Positions 1 to 6,528 are shown, counted from the first letter of the stretch. The stretch: 7,439 bases of DNA from Spirochaetia bacterium (GCA_021736505.1 JAIPFU010000085.1:1-7439); one strand, 5' to 3'. The notes: a model not told the origin generated them from the letters alone. Program-made: numbers and translations.

Positions 1-168
1 AATTCAGCCCCGTTTATTTTTCCTCATAATCTATCCGTTCTATCTCTTTTGCTCAATCTCAAACAAACAGTTTCTTTTCTTTTGCATCTAAGACATTTTC
101 ACTTCCGTTATACTTTGACAATATCATTTCCGGATGAGATTTCTCTGCTTCACTGGTAGTTCAGGGAC

Positions 169-197
169 TGGACAAAGCCCTGGAAAATACGTATAGT
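169..197 (+). promoter_or_regulatory. Sigma-70-type promoter of tRNA-Val
   Basis: TGGACA at 169-174 and TATAGT at 192-197 are separated by 17 bases, close to the sigma-70 consensus. Transcription would start near 203-205, a few bases before the mature tRNA 5' end at 210, as is usual for a short tRNA leader. A small inverted repeat (CAGGG at 162-166, CCCTG at 178-182) overlaps the -35 region. It may be chance. Confidence 0.7.
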
Positions 198-209
198 AAT
201 TATCGCTTT

Positions 210-281
210 GGGCGATTAACTCAGTGGGAGAGTGCTACCTTGACATGGTAGAAGTCACTGGTTCAAGTCCAGTATCGCCCA
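210..281 (+). tRNA. tRNA-Val (anticodon GAC)
   Basis: A full cloverleaf folds by eye. The acceptor stem is GGGCGAT (210-216) with ATCGCCC (274-280). The D stem is ACTC/GAGT, and the anticodon stem is CTACC (235-239) with GGTAG (247-251). The T arm is ACTGG-TTCAAGT-CCAGT (257-273). The anticodon loop TTGACAT places GAC at 242-244, which decodes GUC/GUU valine codons. The discriminator base is A281. The CCA tail is not encoded, so it must be added by the nucleotidyltransferase. All stems are perfectly paired, so the gene looks functional. Its 3' half is the likely attachment site for the integrase remnant that follows. Confidence 0.97.
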
Positions 282-282
282 T

Positions 283-324
283 AGGGTAGCTTCTTTGTGT
301 ACAACAAATTAGCTGCCCTTTTTT
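283..324 (+). terminator. Intrinsic terminator after tRNA-Val
   Basis: AGGGTAGCT (283-291) pairs with AGCTGCCCT (311-319) with one G-T wobble. An inner TTTGT (294-298) with ACAAA (304-308) extends the stem. It is followed by a run of six T at 319-324. Position and form make it the terminator of the single-gene tRNA transcript. Confidence 0.85.
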
Positions 325-353
325 ATTGTGCAGGTGATTAAAAAAACGACCAG

Positions 354-375
354 GGGTATGCAAAAGGGTATGCAA
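354..375 (+). repeat. Tandem direct repeat, possible integrase arm-type sites
   Basis: GGGTATGCAA occurs at 354-363 and again at 366-375, a 12-base period. The pair lies between the tRNA attachment region and the integrase remnant, where tyrosine integrases of this organisation often have short direct repeats bound by their N-terminal arm-binding domain. The repeats are seen directly; the role is inferred. Confidence 0.45.
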
Positions 376-415
376 TGGCTTTATGAACAGTGAGCAAAAT
401 GGAGTAGAAAAAAGT

Positions 416-1030
416 ATGGACTCCTATCTCACGAAACGTAAAAAAGCTAATCGAAACTACTGGTATGTTTTTTTCACTGATCCTGAAGATTCCCGTACAT
501 GTCTGATGTCTGCAAGTGTGGAAAGGCTGCGAAGAAAAATCGGCATTCCCTCCCATACACCTCTCACGCGTAAACGGGAAGCGTATGCAATTGTTGAACG
601 GGCAATATCCGAAGGACTGATCAACCTGAGCAGGGAACACAAAGAATTCAATCAATATGTGCTTGATTTCTGGGATTATGATACCTCCGAGTTCATTCGG
701 AGAAGAAACCAGAAATCCCCCAACAGTATCGGAAAAGACTATGCACGTACCATGCGGGCAAATTTTAAGAACCATGCGATGCCTCACCTGCCGAAGAAAC
801 TTGATATAGCTCAGGTAACAACACTGCATATCGAGAAAGTCATAGATCAGTTGCTCGATGAAGGAAAACTGGCCAATGCAACCATCAAGAAAGTAATTCA
901 GTCTATGGCAGTTCCGCTGAAGGAAGCTGTGCGCAAGAAACTGGCAGCACATAATCCTATGGATGGGGTTGAGCCGCTTACTGACAGCTACCGGAAACGG
1001 GCACCTGTTGCTTTCTCATGTGTATGCTAA
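416..1030 (+). pseudogene. Tyrosine recombinase/integrase, N-terminal fragment lacking the catalytic domain
   Basis: From ATG 416 the product is 204 residues. An upstream ATG at 383 would give 215, but only 416 has a GGAG (401-404) at a workable distance. Residues 10-70 look like an N-terminal arm-binding region with the aromatic strand YWYVFF and many basic residues. Residues about 75-190 match the SAM-like core-binding domain of phage-type integrases, with the typical helices around ANATIKKVIQ and the ending NPMDGVEPL. After RKR at 193-195 the family sequence should continue into the R-H-R-Y catalytic domain. Instead an unrelated short tail, APVAFSCVC, runs to a TAA. About half of a normal 380-420 residue integrase is missing, so the protein cannot recombine DNA. 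It lies 135 bases downstream of tRNA-Val in the same direction, the standard layout of an element integrated in a tRNA gene. Confidence 0.8.
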
Positions 1031-1034
1031 GGTC

Positions 1035-1134
1035 ACTTCAAAATAAATATTTTTCAACCTGGTAGTTTATGGAGCAGTTACATTTCGACTAGATATGCCA
1101 CTCGTTCATTTAACGACTTTTCTATTTTGCTCAT
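1035..1134 (-). pseudogene. Remnant of a probable RidA/YjgF-family gene, frameshifted and truncated
   Basis: Minus-strand ATG at 1132-1134 has an AGGAG (1140-1144) five bases upstream and opens an 18-codon frame starting MSKIEKSLNER before a stop at 1078-1080. Shifting frame after the ER codons gives GISSRNVTAP, and a second shift gives NYQVEKYLF. Joined, these resemble the N-terminus of RidA/YjgF proteins as I remember it, roughly MSKIE.L.E.GI.L...TAP..NY. RidA proteins hydrolyse reactive enamine/imine intermediates to ketoacids. It follows the AEC carrier by about 40 bases in the same direction, so it was probably the next operon gene. The rest is lost near the integrase remnant. The frames and ribosome binding site are seen; the family is inferred from a short stretch. 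Confidence 0.45.
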
Positions 1135-1171
1135 TCTTACTCCTACTTGCGTTATTTGGAAATTAAATTTT

Positions 1172-2143
1172 TTAGATTATCTGGAACAGATACCAGAGAA
1201 GGGGGACTGTAACCATAATCCCCCCAGTAGACATGACCCATGCCGTATTGGCTAAATCAACATCCAGGTTGTATATAGTCGGAGGGACGATTGCTATAAA
1301 ACCGACCGGCATGGTGGATAGGAGAATAACAACCTTTAGGGGGATTCCACCCTCAATTTTACCTAACCCAAGTATCAATGCCGAAGTAGTAATTATCAAT
1401 GGAATTATCAGATATTTAATACCCATTATCAGTATGCCGAGGTTCAGATAGGGTTTCATTCGTCCAAACTTAAGTGCTAGCCCAATAGAAATGATAAGAA
1501 GTACTGATGCAATCGGGATCAGCAGGGAATTAAGAGGCCCATACCATTCTGGGCGCCCAACACCAACAATATTAAGCATTAACCCCGTTATAATACTGAC
1601 CATTGATACAATGATATATGGATCTGTTACAAGCTTTCTAATCTTCTTCTCCTGTTTTCCATCTGACTTGCCGGCTAACGATTTTGCAACAGGGAATCCA
1701 ACTCCATAATAGATAAACTGTTCAAATAACTTATAAAAAGGCACTAACGAAAAGGCTTTTTCCCCAAGAAGAAGAAACACCATTAACGCCCCAATTGATC
1801 CAATATTAGTAAACGAACCACATACAACAAAGGATCCTTTCTTTTTATTATCGAGTTTGAGAATTGAGGATATAAGCCAGGCTGCAGCCCCCCCGACAAT
1901 TAGAGCCAGAATTCCAAGGATTGGTAATGCAGCAATCCTAATATCGCGGATAGGAGCTATCCAAATTGCTCCAAGAAAAGCAATTGGGTTCATTACGAGA
2001 AGGGCAGTTTGCTGCAGTCGAATACGTAATTTCTTAATAGGGATAGGTAATGATATTCTGCCTGCAGCAACCAGTTTCTGAATAGCATAACCGAGTGTTA
2101 ACCCAAGCAGCAGGAGAACGAGAGATAATATTACTCGACTCAT
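1172..2143 (-). CDS. AEC (auxin efflux carrier)-family membrane transporter
   Basis: A 323-residue, strongly hydrophobic protein with about ten membrane segments, near residues 4-22, 47-65, 70-95, 108-127, 131-150, 174-194, 205-225, 235-260, 268-287 and 300-320. A charged cytoplasmic loop at 157-172 splits it into two halves of five, the AEC (Mem_trans) plan. The NIGSIG motif (113-118) in segment 4 and TMPVGF followed by YNLD..LA (about 278-298) in segment 9 match the conserved helix-break regions of the family. Bacterial AEC members carry malate, malonate and other carboxylates; the substrate here cannot be told. The length is normal. The start is fixed by GGAGGA (2147-2152), which lies inside the last codons of the upstream reductase. 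The ATG directly follows that gene's TAA, so translation is probably coupled. Confidence 0.85.
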   Translation of the reverse strand: MSRVILSLVLLLLGLTLGYAIQKLVAAGRISLPIPIKKLRIRLQQTALLVMNPIAFLGAIWIAPIRDIRIAALPILGILALIVGGAAAWLISSILKLDNKKKGSFVVCGSFTNIGSIGALMVFLLLGEKAFSLVPFYKLFEQFIYYGVGFPVAKSLAGKSDGKQEKKIRKLVTDPYIIVSMVSIITGLMLNIVGVGRPEWYGPLNSLLIPIASVLLIISIGLALKFGRMKPYLNLGILIMGIKYLIIPLIITTSALILGLGKIEGGIPLKVVILLSTMPVGFIAIVPPTIYNLDVDLANTAWVMSTGGIMVTVPLLWYLFQII

Positions 2144-3169
2144 TTATCCTCCATTCTGAAAATAGCGTGGGGTTGCACTCTCTTTCATCCACCCGGAGGT
2201 GTTGAAAAAGTTAGCTGTAAACCCTCCAGGTGGTACCAGAGAGTCAATTAACTCTCGATCCCTATCATCAATTATCATTTCTGATGCCGGAATAAGGTTT
2301 TTAAGCTGTTTTTCTGTTCGCGGACCTGCAATAACTGAAGTGACCGGTTGTTGAGATAGAACCCAGGCAATCACAAACAGGGTAGGATCTGTTCCCTTCT
2401 CTTTGCAATACCAATTAACTTTCTCAGCAATGGCTATTCCCTCATCGGTTATTCTTTCAGCAAAAACAGAACGCTGCGAACCACGAGATCCAGCAGGCAG
2501 CTTTACTCCTGAAGTGTATTTGTTCGCCAGAACTCCATGGGCTAAAGGTGACCAGGTAAATACGCCTAGATCCTTTTCCCCGCACATGGGTAATAATTCA
2601 TTTTCAGCCCGCCGATCAAGAATATTATATGGGAGCTGTTCACAGACGGGTCGGGCATACCCATACCTTTTGGTAATATCTAAAGCCTCGACAGTTCGCC
2701 AGGAGGGGTGAGTTGAGACAGCGGGGTATGATATTTTTCCTTCTCTGACAAGCATATCCATGGTTAACCAAGTATCCTCCTGAGGGACGTTTATATCAGT
2801 GCGATGAAGAAAATAGATATCAATATGGTCAGTCTTCAACTGTCTGAGACTCTTCTCAACAGCCTTTCTCAAATGATAACGGGTATTTCCCCGATCGTTG
2901 ATGTTTGGTCCGGTAGGGTTGAACACTTTTGTTGTTAGTATGATTTTATTCCGCTTTTCCGGGTTCCTGAAAAAGTATTCTCCAAGAATTCGCTCACTTT
3001 CACCACCATTATAAATGTCGGCACAATCAATACAATTTATTCCAGCATCAATTGCGGTATCAATTATTCGGAAGGATTCAGAGCGATCGGTAACCGATCC
3101 AAAATTCATCGTTCCTAATGAGAGTTGGGATATATGTAATCCCGAGGAACCCAAACGCCTGGTATTCAT
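2144..3169 (-). CDS. Aldo/keto reductase
   Basis: A 341-residue cytosolic NAD(P)H-dependent oxidoreductase with the (beta/alpha)8 aldo/keto reductase pattern. The N-terminus has RRLGSSGL..S.LSLGTMNFG. The catalytic tetrad is present as D48, Y53 (in DIYNGGESE), K81 (in LTTK) and H122 (in YFLHRTD). Q178 with YN181-182, and WSPLAHGVL from 206, contribute to the cofactor site. The C-terminal GPRTEKQL (282-289) is the usual motif binding the cofactor phosphate/adenine part. It resembles the open-chain AKRs related to YajO/Kv-beta rather than classical aldose reductases, and the substrate is unknown. The start is supported by AGGAG at 3180-3184, ten bases upstream. It lies 26 bases after the tctA remnant and directly abuts the AEC carrier, so all three once formed one transcription unit. 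Confidence 0.93.
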   Translation of the reverse strand: MNTRRLGSSGLHISQLSLGTMNFGSVTDRSESFRIIDTAIDAGINCIDCADIYNGGESERILGEYFFRNPEKRNKIILTTKVFNPTGPNINDRGNTRYHLRKAVEKSLRQLKTDHIDIYFLHRTDINVPQEDTWLTMDMLVREGKISYPAVSTHPSWRTVEALDITKRYGYARPVCEQLPYNILDRRAENELLPMCGEKDLGVFTWSPLAHGVLANKYTSGVKLPAGSRGSQRSVFAERITDEGIAIAEKVNWYCKEKGTDPTLFVIAWVLSQQPVTSVIAGPRTEKQLKNLIPASEMIIDDRDRELIDSLVPPGGFTANFFNTSGWMKESATPRYFQNGG

Positions 3170-3195
3170 GTTTATCTATCTCCTTTTTTTGCCCA

Positions 3196-3531
3196 TCAAT
3201 CCGAGACTTTTTGTTTTACCCGTTTGAATGCAGGTAGCTGACTGACGATGGTAATTACAATCACCAATAGAAGTATTAAAGAAACCAGTATAGTAAACAT
3301 AGGGGTGAAACTTCCCTCAGAAACCATCAATGCCCTTCTGAGCTTGGAGTCTACCATAGGTCCCAAAATAAGTCCAATAACCAGAGGTGAAATGGGGTAT
3401 CCAATTTCACTTAGACTTAGATAGTAGGCAAGATTTCCAATCGGAATCATCAGTCAGAGGTTGAATATTCTCATTCCAAGTGCATAGACCCCTATGGGTC
3501 TCGATAAGCCGAATATACGAAGTGTCATCCA
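3196..3531 (-). pseudogene. tctA-like tripartite tricarboxylate transporter permease, C-terminal remnant
   Basis: The frame from 3450 to 3196 encodes GYPISPLVIGLILGPMVDSKLRR and a hydrophobic last segment, the signature C-terminus of TctA, the large (about 500 residue) membrane subunit of TctABC carboxylate uptake systems. Homology continues upstream in the same frame: IGVYALGMRIFNL precedes a TGA at 3454-3456, followed by LMIPIGNL. This corresponds to the family's GVYA..N..FDV(W/Y).M stretch, so the TGA falls where Trp or Tyr is common. Before an upstream TAA at 3532-3534 no further TctA sequence is visible, so roughly four fifths of the gene is gone. The usual partners TctB and TctC are not in the window. 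The remnant is followed after 26 bases by the aldo/keto reductase. Confidence 0.75.
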
Positions 3532-3571
3532 TTACAGTATTTCATCTTCAGTTGAGGCCTACCTACAGAAG

Positions 3572-3612
3572 ACTGTATGAGCCGGTCGTGATGAGAAACC
3601 GGCTCATACAGT
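3572..3612. repeat. Perfect 15-bp inverted repeat at the tctA/recQ remnant junction
   Basis: ACTGTATGAGCCGGT (3572-3586) is an exact reverse complement of ACCGGCTCATACAGT (3598-3612) around an 11-base loop. No T run follows on either strand, so it is not a normal intrinsic terminator. It sits between two gene fragments that both lack their 5' ends, and may be a scar or end of a lost mobile element. Confidence 0.8.
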
Positions 3613-3633
3613 TATCCTTATGTACCTAAATGA

Positions 3634-4026
3634 AATGGACAATATCACTACTGTAACTACCCAAGAAAAATACTTCTACATGCTTTCTCTCAGATTGAAA
3701 CATGCCGTAGAATAATGCTTTTGGAAATACTTCAGGCAGAACCTGATACCTGCTTTGGATGTGATGTCTGTGACAAGACACGCCAATCTACAGCTTCAGG
3801 AGAGAGTACAATCACAAATCTTATAAGAAGACATCAGTTGAGATTCACCGCCTCTCAGGCAGCAGTAGTCCTGCGGGGTAACATGATCCTTAAGATTCGA
3901 AATAGTAATCTCTATCGTTACCAACATTTTGCAGAACTCCCCGACTGGCTCTTGGAAGAGATCATGGATGCGGCAGAAATTTTGCTAAAGACAGGTCTTC
4001 TTGCTTCTTCGAAAAATGAGTTTTGA
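3634..4026 (+). pseudogene. RecQ-like helicase, C-terminal fragment (zinc-binding and winged-helix part)
   Basis: The open frame runs from a TGA at 3631-3633 to a TGA at 4024-4026. Homology is recognisable from about 3691. TCRR (Cys codon 3703-3705) followed by CFGCDVC makes a C-x15-C-x2-C-x2-C cluster, which matches the C-x16-C-x2-C-x2-C zinc site after the RecQ helicase core. Next comes a region beginning IRRHQLRFTASQAAVVLRGN, like the RQC winged helix in which 'VLRG' is typical. An ATG at 3715 could be mistaken for the start, but the first zinc Cys lies upstream of it. The helicase domains with Walker A and DEAH are absent and no HRDC domain follows, so this is a broken gene. The family call rests on the cysteine spacing and a short stretch, and is moderate. 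Confidence 0.6.
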
Positions 4027-4139
4027 AGGACCTCATGAAAACTTCTGGTTTCCCATTTAAAAGCAGAGGACATGAATCTACGGAATTATTAGAGTAAAAC
4101 AGACTCCTGAAGAGGCATGAGCTCGTTACAGGGCTTGGT

Positions 4140-4175
4140 ATTCTGTCGATTCCAGCGGAAAAGAATAATTTTTTT
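4140..4175 (+). terminator. Weak candidate terminator after the RecQ-like fragment
   Basis: ATTCT (4140-4144) pairs with AGAAT (4162-4166) around an inner TTCC/GGAA hairpin with loop AGC. It is followed by AA and seven T (4169-4175). The stem is short and has an asymmetric internal loop, so it is only a candidate. Confidence 0.3.
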
Positions 4176-4200
4176 AGATCACACATTTACATGGTTTCAG

Positions 4201-4229
4201 TTGCAGGAACGCATTTGGCAGGCTACAAT
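4201..4229 (+). promoter_or_regulatory. Sigma-70-type promoter for the glycosyltransferase
   Basis: TTGCAG (4201-4206) and TACAAT (4224-4229) are separated by exactly 17 bases, close to consensus at both boxes. Transcription would start near 4235-4237, leaving a leader of about 25 bases. That leader contains the ribosome binding site GGAGGG (4251-4256), four bases before the ATG at 4261. Confidence 0.6.
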
Positions 4230-4260
4230 TACCTTATAGAAACAGCTAACGGAGGGCAGT

Positions 4261-5874
4261 ATGCGCATAGGATTGTACCACGGTTATGAGTTGATAGGTT
4301 CGGGAAGCAATGAGTATACCCGCTACCTCGCGGCAAGTCTGTTGGAGCTTGGGCATGAGGTTCACATCATCTGCCGCGAGCAGCATCCGGGGCAAGTTCC
4401 CTTCGTTGAGCGGGCAATTGCCTGGGACCGGTCAGGCTCTGCTGAAACTATCTTCAGCAGCAGTGATCAGCCACGTTGTATTCTGCATCAGCTTCCCTAC
4501 GGAGATGTACGCCCAGTTTATATCACCGACAAGCAGCGGCAGGGCAATGTGAAGGCCTTTGTCTCACTGAGTGATGATGAGATAGCTTCCTACCATGCCA
4601 TGAATGAGCTAATCCTGCAGCGGATTCTTTCCGAAGTTGCTCTGGATGTACTGCATGCAAATCATCTGATCTATCAGCCGATCGATGCGCTGGATGTCTG
4701 CCGGAAAACCGGAACGCCACTGGTGATCTATCCCCACGGAAGTTCCATAGAGTACGTGGTTAAAGCCGACAGGCGTTTCTATGACTCTGCACTGCATGCA
4801 ATACTTGAGTGTGCTGGCCTGATAATTGGAAACCGTGAAGTGCGGGACCGGATTGTCAATCTTTATCCCGAGTACTGTTCTACCATCCTGGAAAAAACGC
4901 AGATTGTCGGGGTTGGGGTCGATACATCTCTGTTCAGGCCTGTTGCCCGTTCTCAGCGCAGGAGAACGATTGAGAAACTCATTGCCACCGGAGGCAGGGG
5001 AGGCAAACGGCAGGCACAGAGTGCTGAACTTGAGCGGCGACTTGATAAGCTTGATATCGAAGCGGTTCGCGAGTACTGGGATGCCTATGACCACTCCCTT
5101 CCCGATGAAGAGCTCAACGAAACCCTTTCACGCATTCCCTGGGAGGAGCATATCCTGCTTTTCGTGGGGGCCTTCACTGCCGGCAAGGGGCTGCAGAGTC
5201 TGATTATCGCCCTTCCGTTCATCCTTAAGGAACTACCTGATACCCACATGATTATAGTCGGTGCAGGGGCTTACCGGGAGGTGCTTGAAGCACTTGTGCA
5301 TGCCCTGAGCAGCGGTAATTTGAAGCTGCTGCATACATTGGCTAAACGCGGAATGGATTTGGATCGCAGCGAACTGACCGGAGCGTGGGATGATGTGCTG
5401 CAGTTTCTGGACAAGCCGGGAACTGAGGAGTTTCTGCTGGAGTATGGCAAGTTGCTAATTGATCATATCCACTTTCTCGGTCGTCTCAACCATGATCGGC
5501 TGCAGTATCTTTTTCCCTGTGCCGACCTGGCAGTATTCCCGTCAGTGGTTCCCGAAGCCTATCCGCTGGTTCTGATGGAGTCCCTGTCTAACGGTGTAAT
5601 TCCAGTGGTCAGCTATTTCAGCGGATTCAAGGATGGTGTTGATGAACTTGAACCGTCTATCGGAACGGATCTGACCGAATATATGAAGATTCCGCTTGAT
5701 CCTGCAATACGGGTTGATCGTATTATCACAAATATCGAGAATCTGCTTAGGAAGTCAGGAGAGAAGAGTGAAATACTGCGTTCCGTGGCTGAGCGCGAGT
5801 ATGACTGGCTTTACCGTGCTGCCCAGATGGTGAGTGCCTATGAACATATCGTTGATTCTGAAGAGTATCAATGA
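4261..5874 (+). CDS. Glycosyltransferase, GT4-type (GT-B fold), with extra insertion
   Basis: A 537-residue cytosolic protein with two Rossmann halves. The N-terminal domain starts MRIGLYHGYE, has the glycine loop IGSGSNEYTRYLA (12-24) and strands ending GHEVHIICR. DVLHANHL (129-136) and PHGSSIEY (158-165) match acceptor-side motifs of GT4 enzymes. A basic helical linker spans about 228-292. The C-terminal domain has FVGAFTAGKGLQSLI (301-315), IIVGAG (331-336) and FLGRLNHDRLQYLF (405-418). It also has the EX7E motif, E432-AYPLVLM-E440, which contacts the nucleotide-sugar donor. Retaining GT4 enzymes usually have 350-420 residues. The surplus here is the linker plus about 60 residues at 340-400 between the IIVGAG strand and the HFLGR strand. 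Donor and acceptor are not predictable. GGAGGG lies four bases before the ATG. It appears to be a single-gene unit with no pathway partner in the window. Confidence 0.88.
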   Translation: MRIGLYHGYELIGSGSNEYTRYLAASLLELGHEVHIICREQHPGQVPFVERAIAWDRSGSAETIFSSSDQPRCILHQLPYGDVRPVYITDKQRQGNVKAFVSLSDDEIASYHAMNELILQRILSEVALDVLHANHLIYQPIDALDVCRKTGTPLVIYPHGSSIEYVVKADRRFYDSALHAILECAGLIIGNREVRDRIVNLYPEYCSTILEKTQIVGVGVDTSLFRPVARSQRRRTIEKLIATGGRGGKRQAQSAELERRLDKLDIEAVREYWDAYDHSLPDEELNETLSRIPWEEHILLFVGAFTAGKGLQSLIIALPFILKELPDTHMIIVGAGAYREVLEALVHALSSGNLKLLHTLAKRGMDLDRSELTGAWDDVLQFLDKPGTEEFLLEYGKLLIDHIHFLGRLNHDRLQYLFPCADLAVFPSVVPEAYPLVLMESLSNGVIPVVSYFSGFKDGVDELEPSIGTDLTEYMKIPLDPAIRVDRIITNIENLLRKSGEKSEILRSVAEREYDWLYRAAQMVSAYEHIVDSEEYQ

Positions 5875-6254
5875 CTATGCCCTAAACAGTGTTGATTATT
5901 CAGGATATTGAATCTGCTCTTTAAACTGATAATAGGATAATCGGAAGGAATGCAGTCTTACTGCTTTGGTATGTGTCTATACAATATCATAGTACTTCTT
6001 TTTCTTTCTATAAAGTAAATTTCTCAGGATGTCCTCTATTTCCTAGCGACATTCCCCATAAAGAATTTTTCTTCTGTATTTCGGAATCCATACTATATGG
6101 AATGTGCAATCCTATCTTTTATGTGATAAGCTGTTTTCAGATATCTATTAGCCTCCTGTTTCCTTTCCGAATGCGTTGTGATCCGCAATTGGAATTGTAT
6201 CACAGGGGTCTTTCTCTTCCTTTCAGCTTGTCCGAGAAAAACCATCTACTGCAA

Positions 6255-6306
6255 CACAGGCTCAGCCTGTGGGTGTCTCACCCTACTAAATTTATTCAGT
6301 AAATTT
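6255..6306. repeat. Three consecutive short hairpins upstream of the intron
   Basis: CACAGGC-TCA-GCCTGTG (6255-6271) is followed by GGGTG-TCT-CACCC (6271-6283) and then AAATTTA-TTCAG-TAAATTT (6288-6306). All three stems are perfect. The last one ends 12 bases before the intron insertion point. Some bacterial group II introns insert just downstream of stem-loops, so this may be the original target context. Confidence 0.65.
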
Positions 6307-6312
6307 CTATCT

Positions 6313-6318
6313 ACTCAA
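6313..6318 (+). other. IBS1 of the group II intron (5' exon)
   Basis: ACTCAA directly precedes GTGCGCC and is fully complementary to TTGAGT at 6518-6523. This is the exon half of the IBS1-EBS1 pairing that selects the splice and retrohoming site. Confidence 0.7.
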
Positions 6319-6517
6319 GTGCGCCAGTTCGGCGCTGCATATATAGCCGGGTGAAACACCCGACCTGACAAAGTCTGACCAACAGTCAGTATCCAGTCTT
6401 GGAACCAAAACCGCGAGGTGAGGTTTAAGCGTAGGCAGGAGAGTATACGAGCCGTAAGGAGGATACTGAAGCTGAATTAGCCTCGTTAGAAAATATAAAA
6501 GTGAGAGCCGATATTCT

Positions 6518-6528
6518 TTGAGTGATAG
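6518..6528 (+). other. Candidate EBS1 (with extension) in intron domain I
   Basis: TTGAGT (6518-6523) pairs exactly with IBS1, and the adjoining GATAG (6524-6528) pairs with CTATC at 6307-6311 if T6312 is left unpaired. It lies about 200 bases into the intron, a normal place for EBS1 in domain I. Confidence 0.65.

Larger units (their letters stand above)
5875..6318. other. Non-coding interval between glycosyltransferase and group II intron
   Basis: No convincing gene is visible. A 109-codon plus-strand frame beginning with GTG at 5973 is rich in Phe, Ser and Cys from T-rich DNA, has no ribosome binding site and shows no recognisable motif, so I do not call it. A GCAGT-CTT-ACTGC hairpin followed by TTT (5952-5967) is a very weak terminator candidate for the glycosyltransferase. 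The last 65 bases hold three hairpins in a row, listed separately, and the 5' exon site of the intron. Confidence 0.5.

Noticed and set aside
115..143. TTGACA at 115-120 as a second promoter for the tRNA
   Set aside because: No acceptable -10 box lies 16-18 bases downstream; the 169-197 promoter fits far better.
338..952. Long minus-strand frame (204 codons) opposite the integrase remnant
   Set aside because: It mirrors a clearly recognisable integrase on the plus strand, has a Phe/Cys/His-rich composition and no motif; it is a shadow.
3486..3501. AGACCC-CTAT-GGGTCT inverted repeat
   Set aside because: It falls within the recognisable tctA frame and has only a six-base stem, so it is probably chance within coding sequence.
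3572..3612. Domain V of a second, degraded group II intron (GAGCCGG... context)
   Set aside because: The pairing is perfect, lacks the two-base bulge and the GNRA tetraloop, and has a G-C where domain V has its conserved G-U pair in the AGC triad.
4035..4097. Twenty-codon frame starting MKTSGFPF with GAAGGA upstream
   Set aside because: Too short, with no recognisable motif and in a debris-rich gap; the ribosome binding site match is easily chance.
5973..6302. 109-codon plus-strand frame after the glycosyltransferase
   Set aside because: GTG start without ribosome binding site, composition driven by T-rich DNA, and its end runs through the hairpin cluster.
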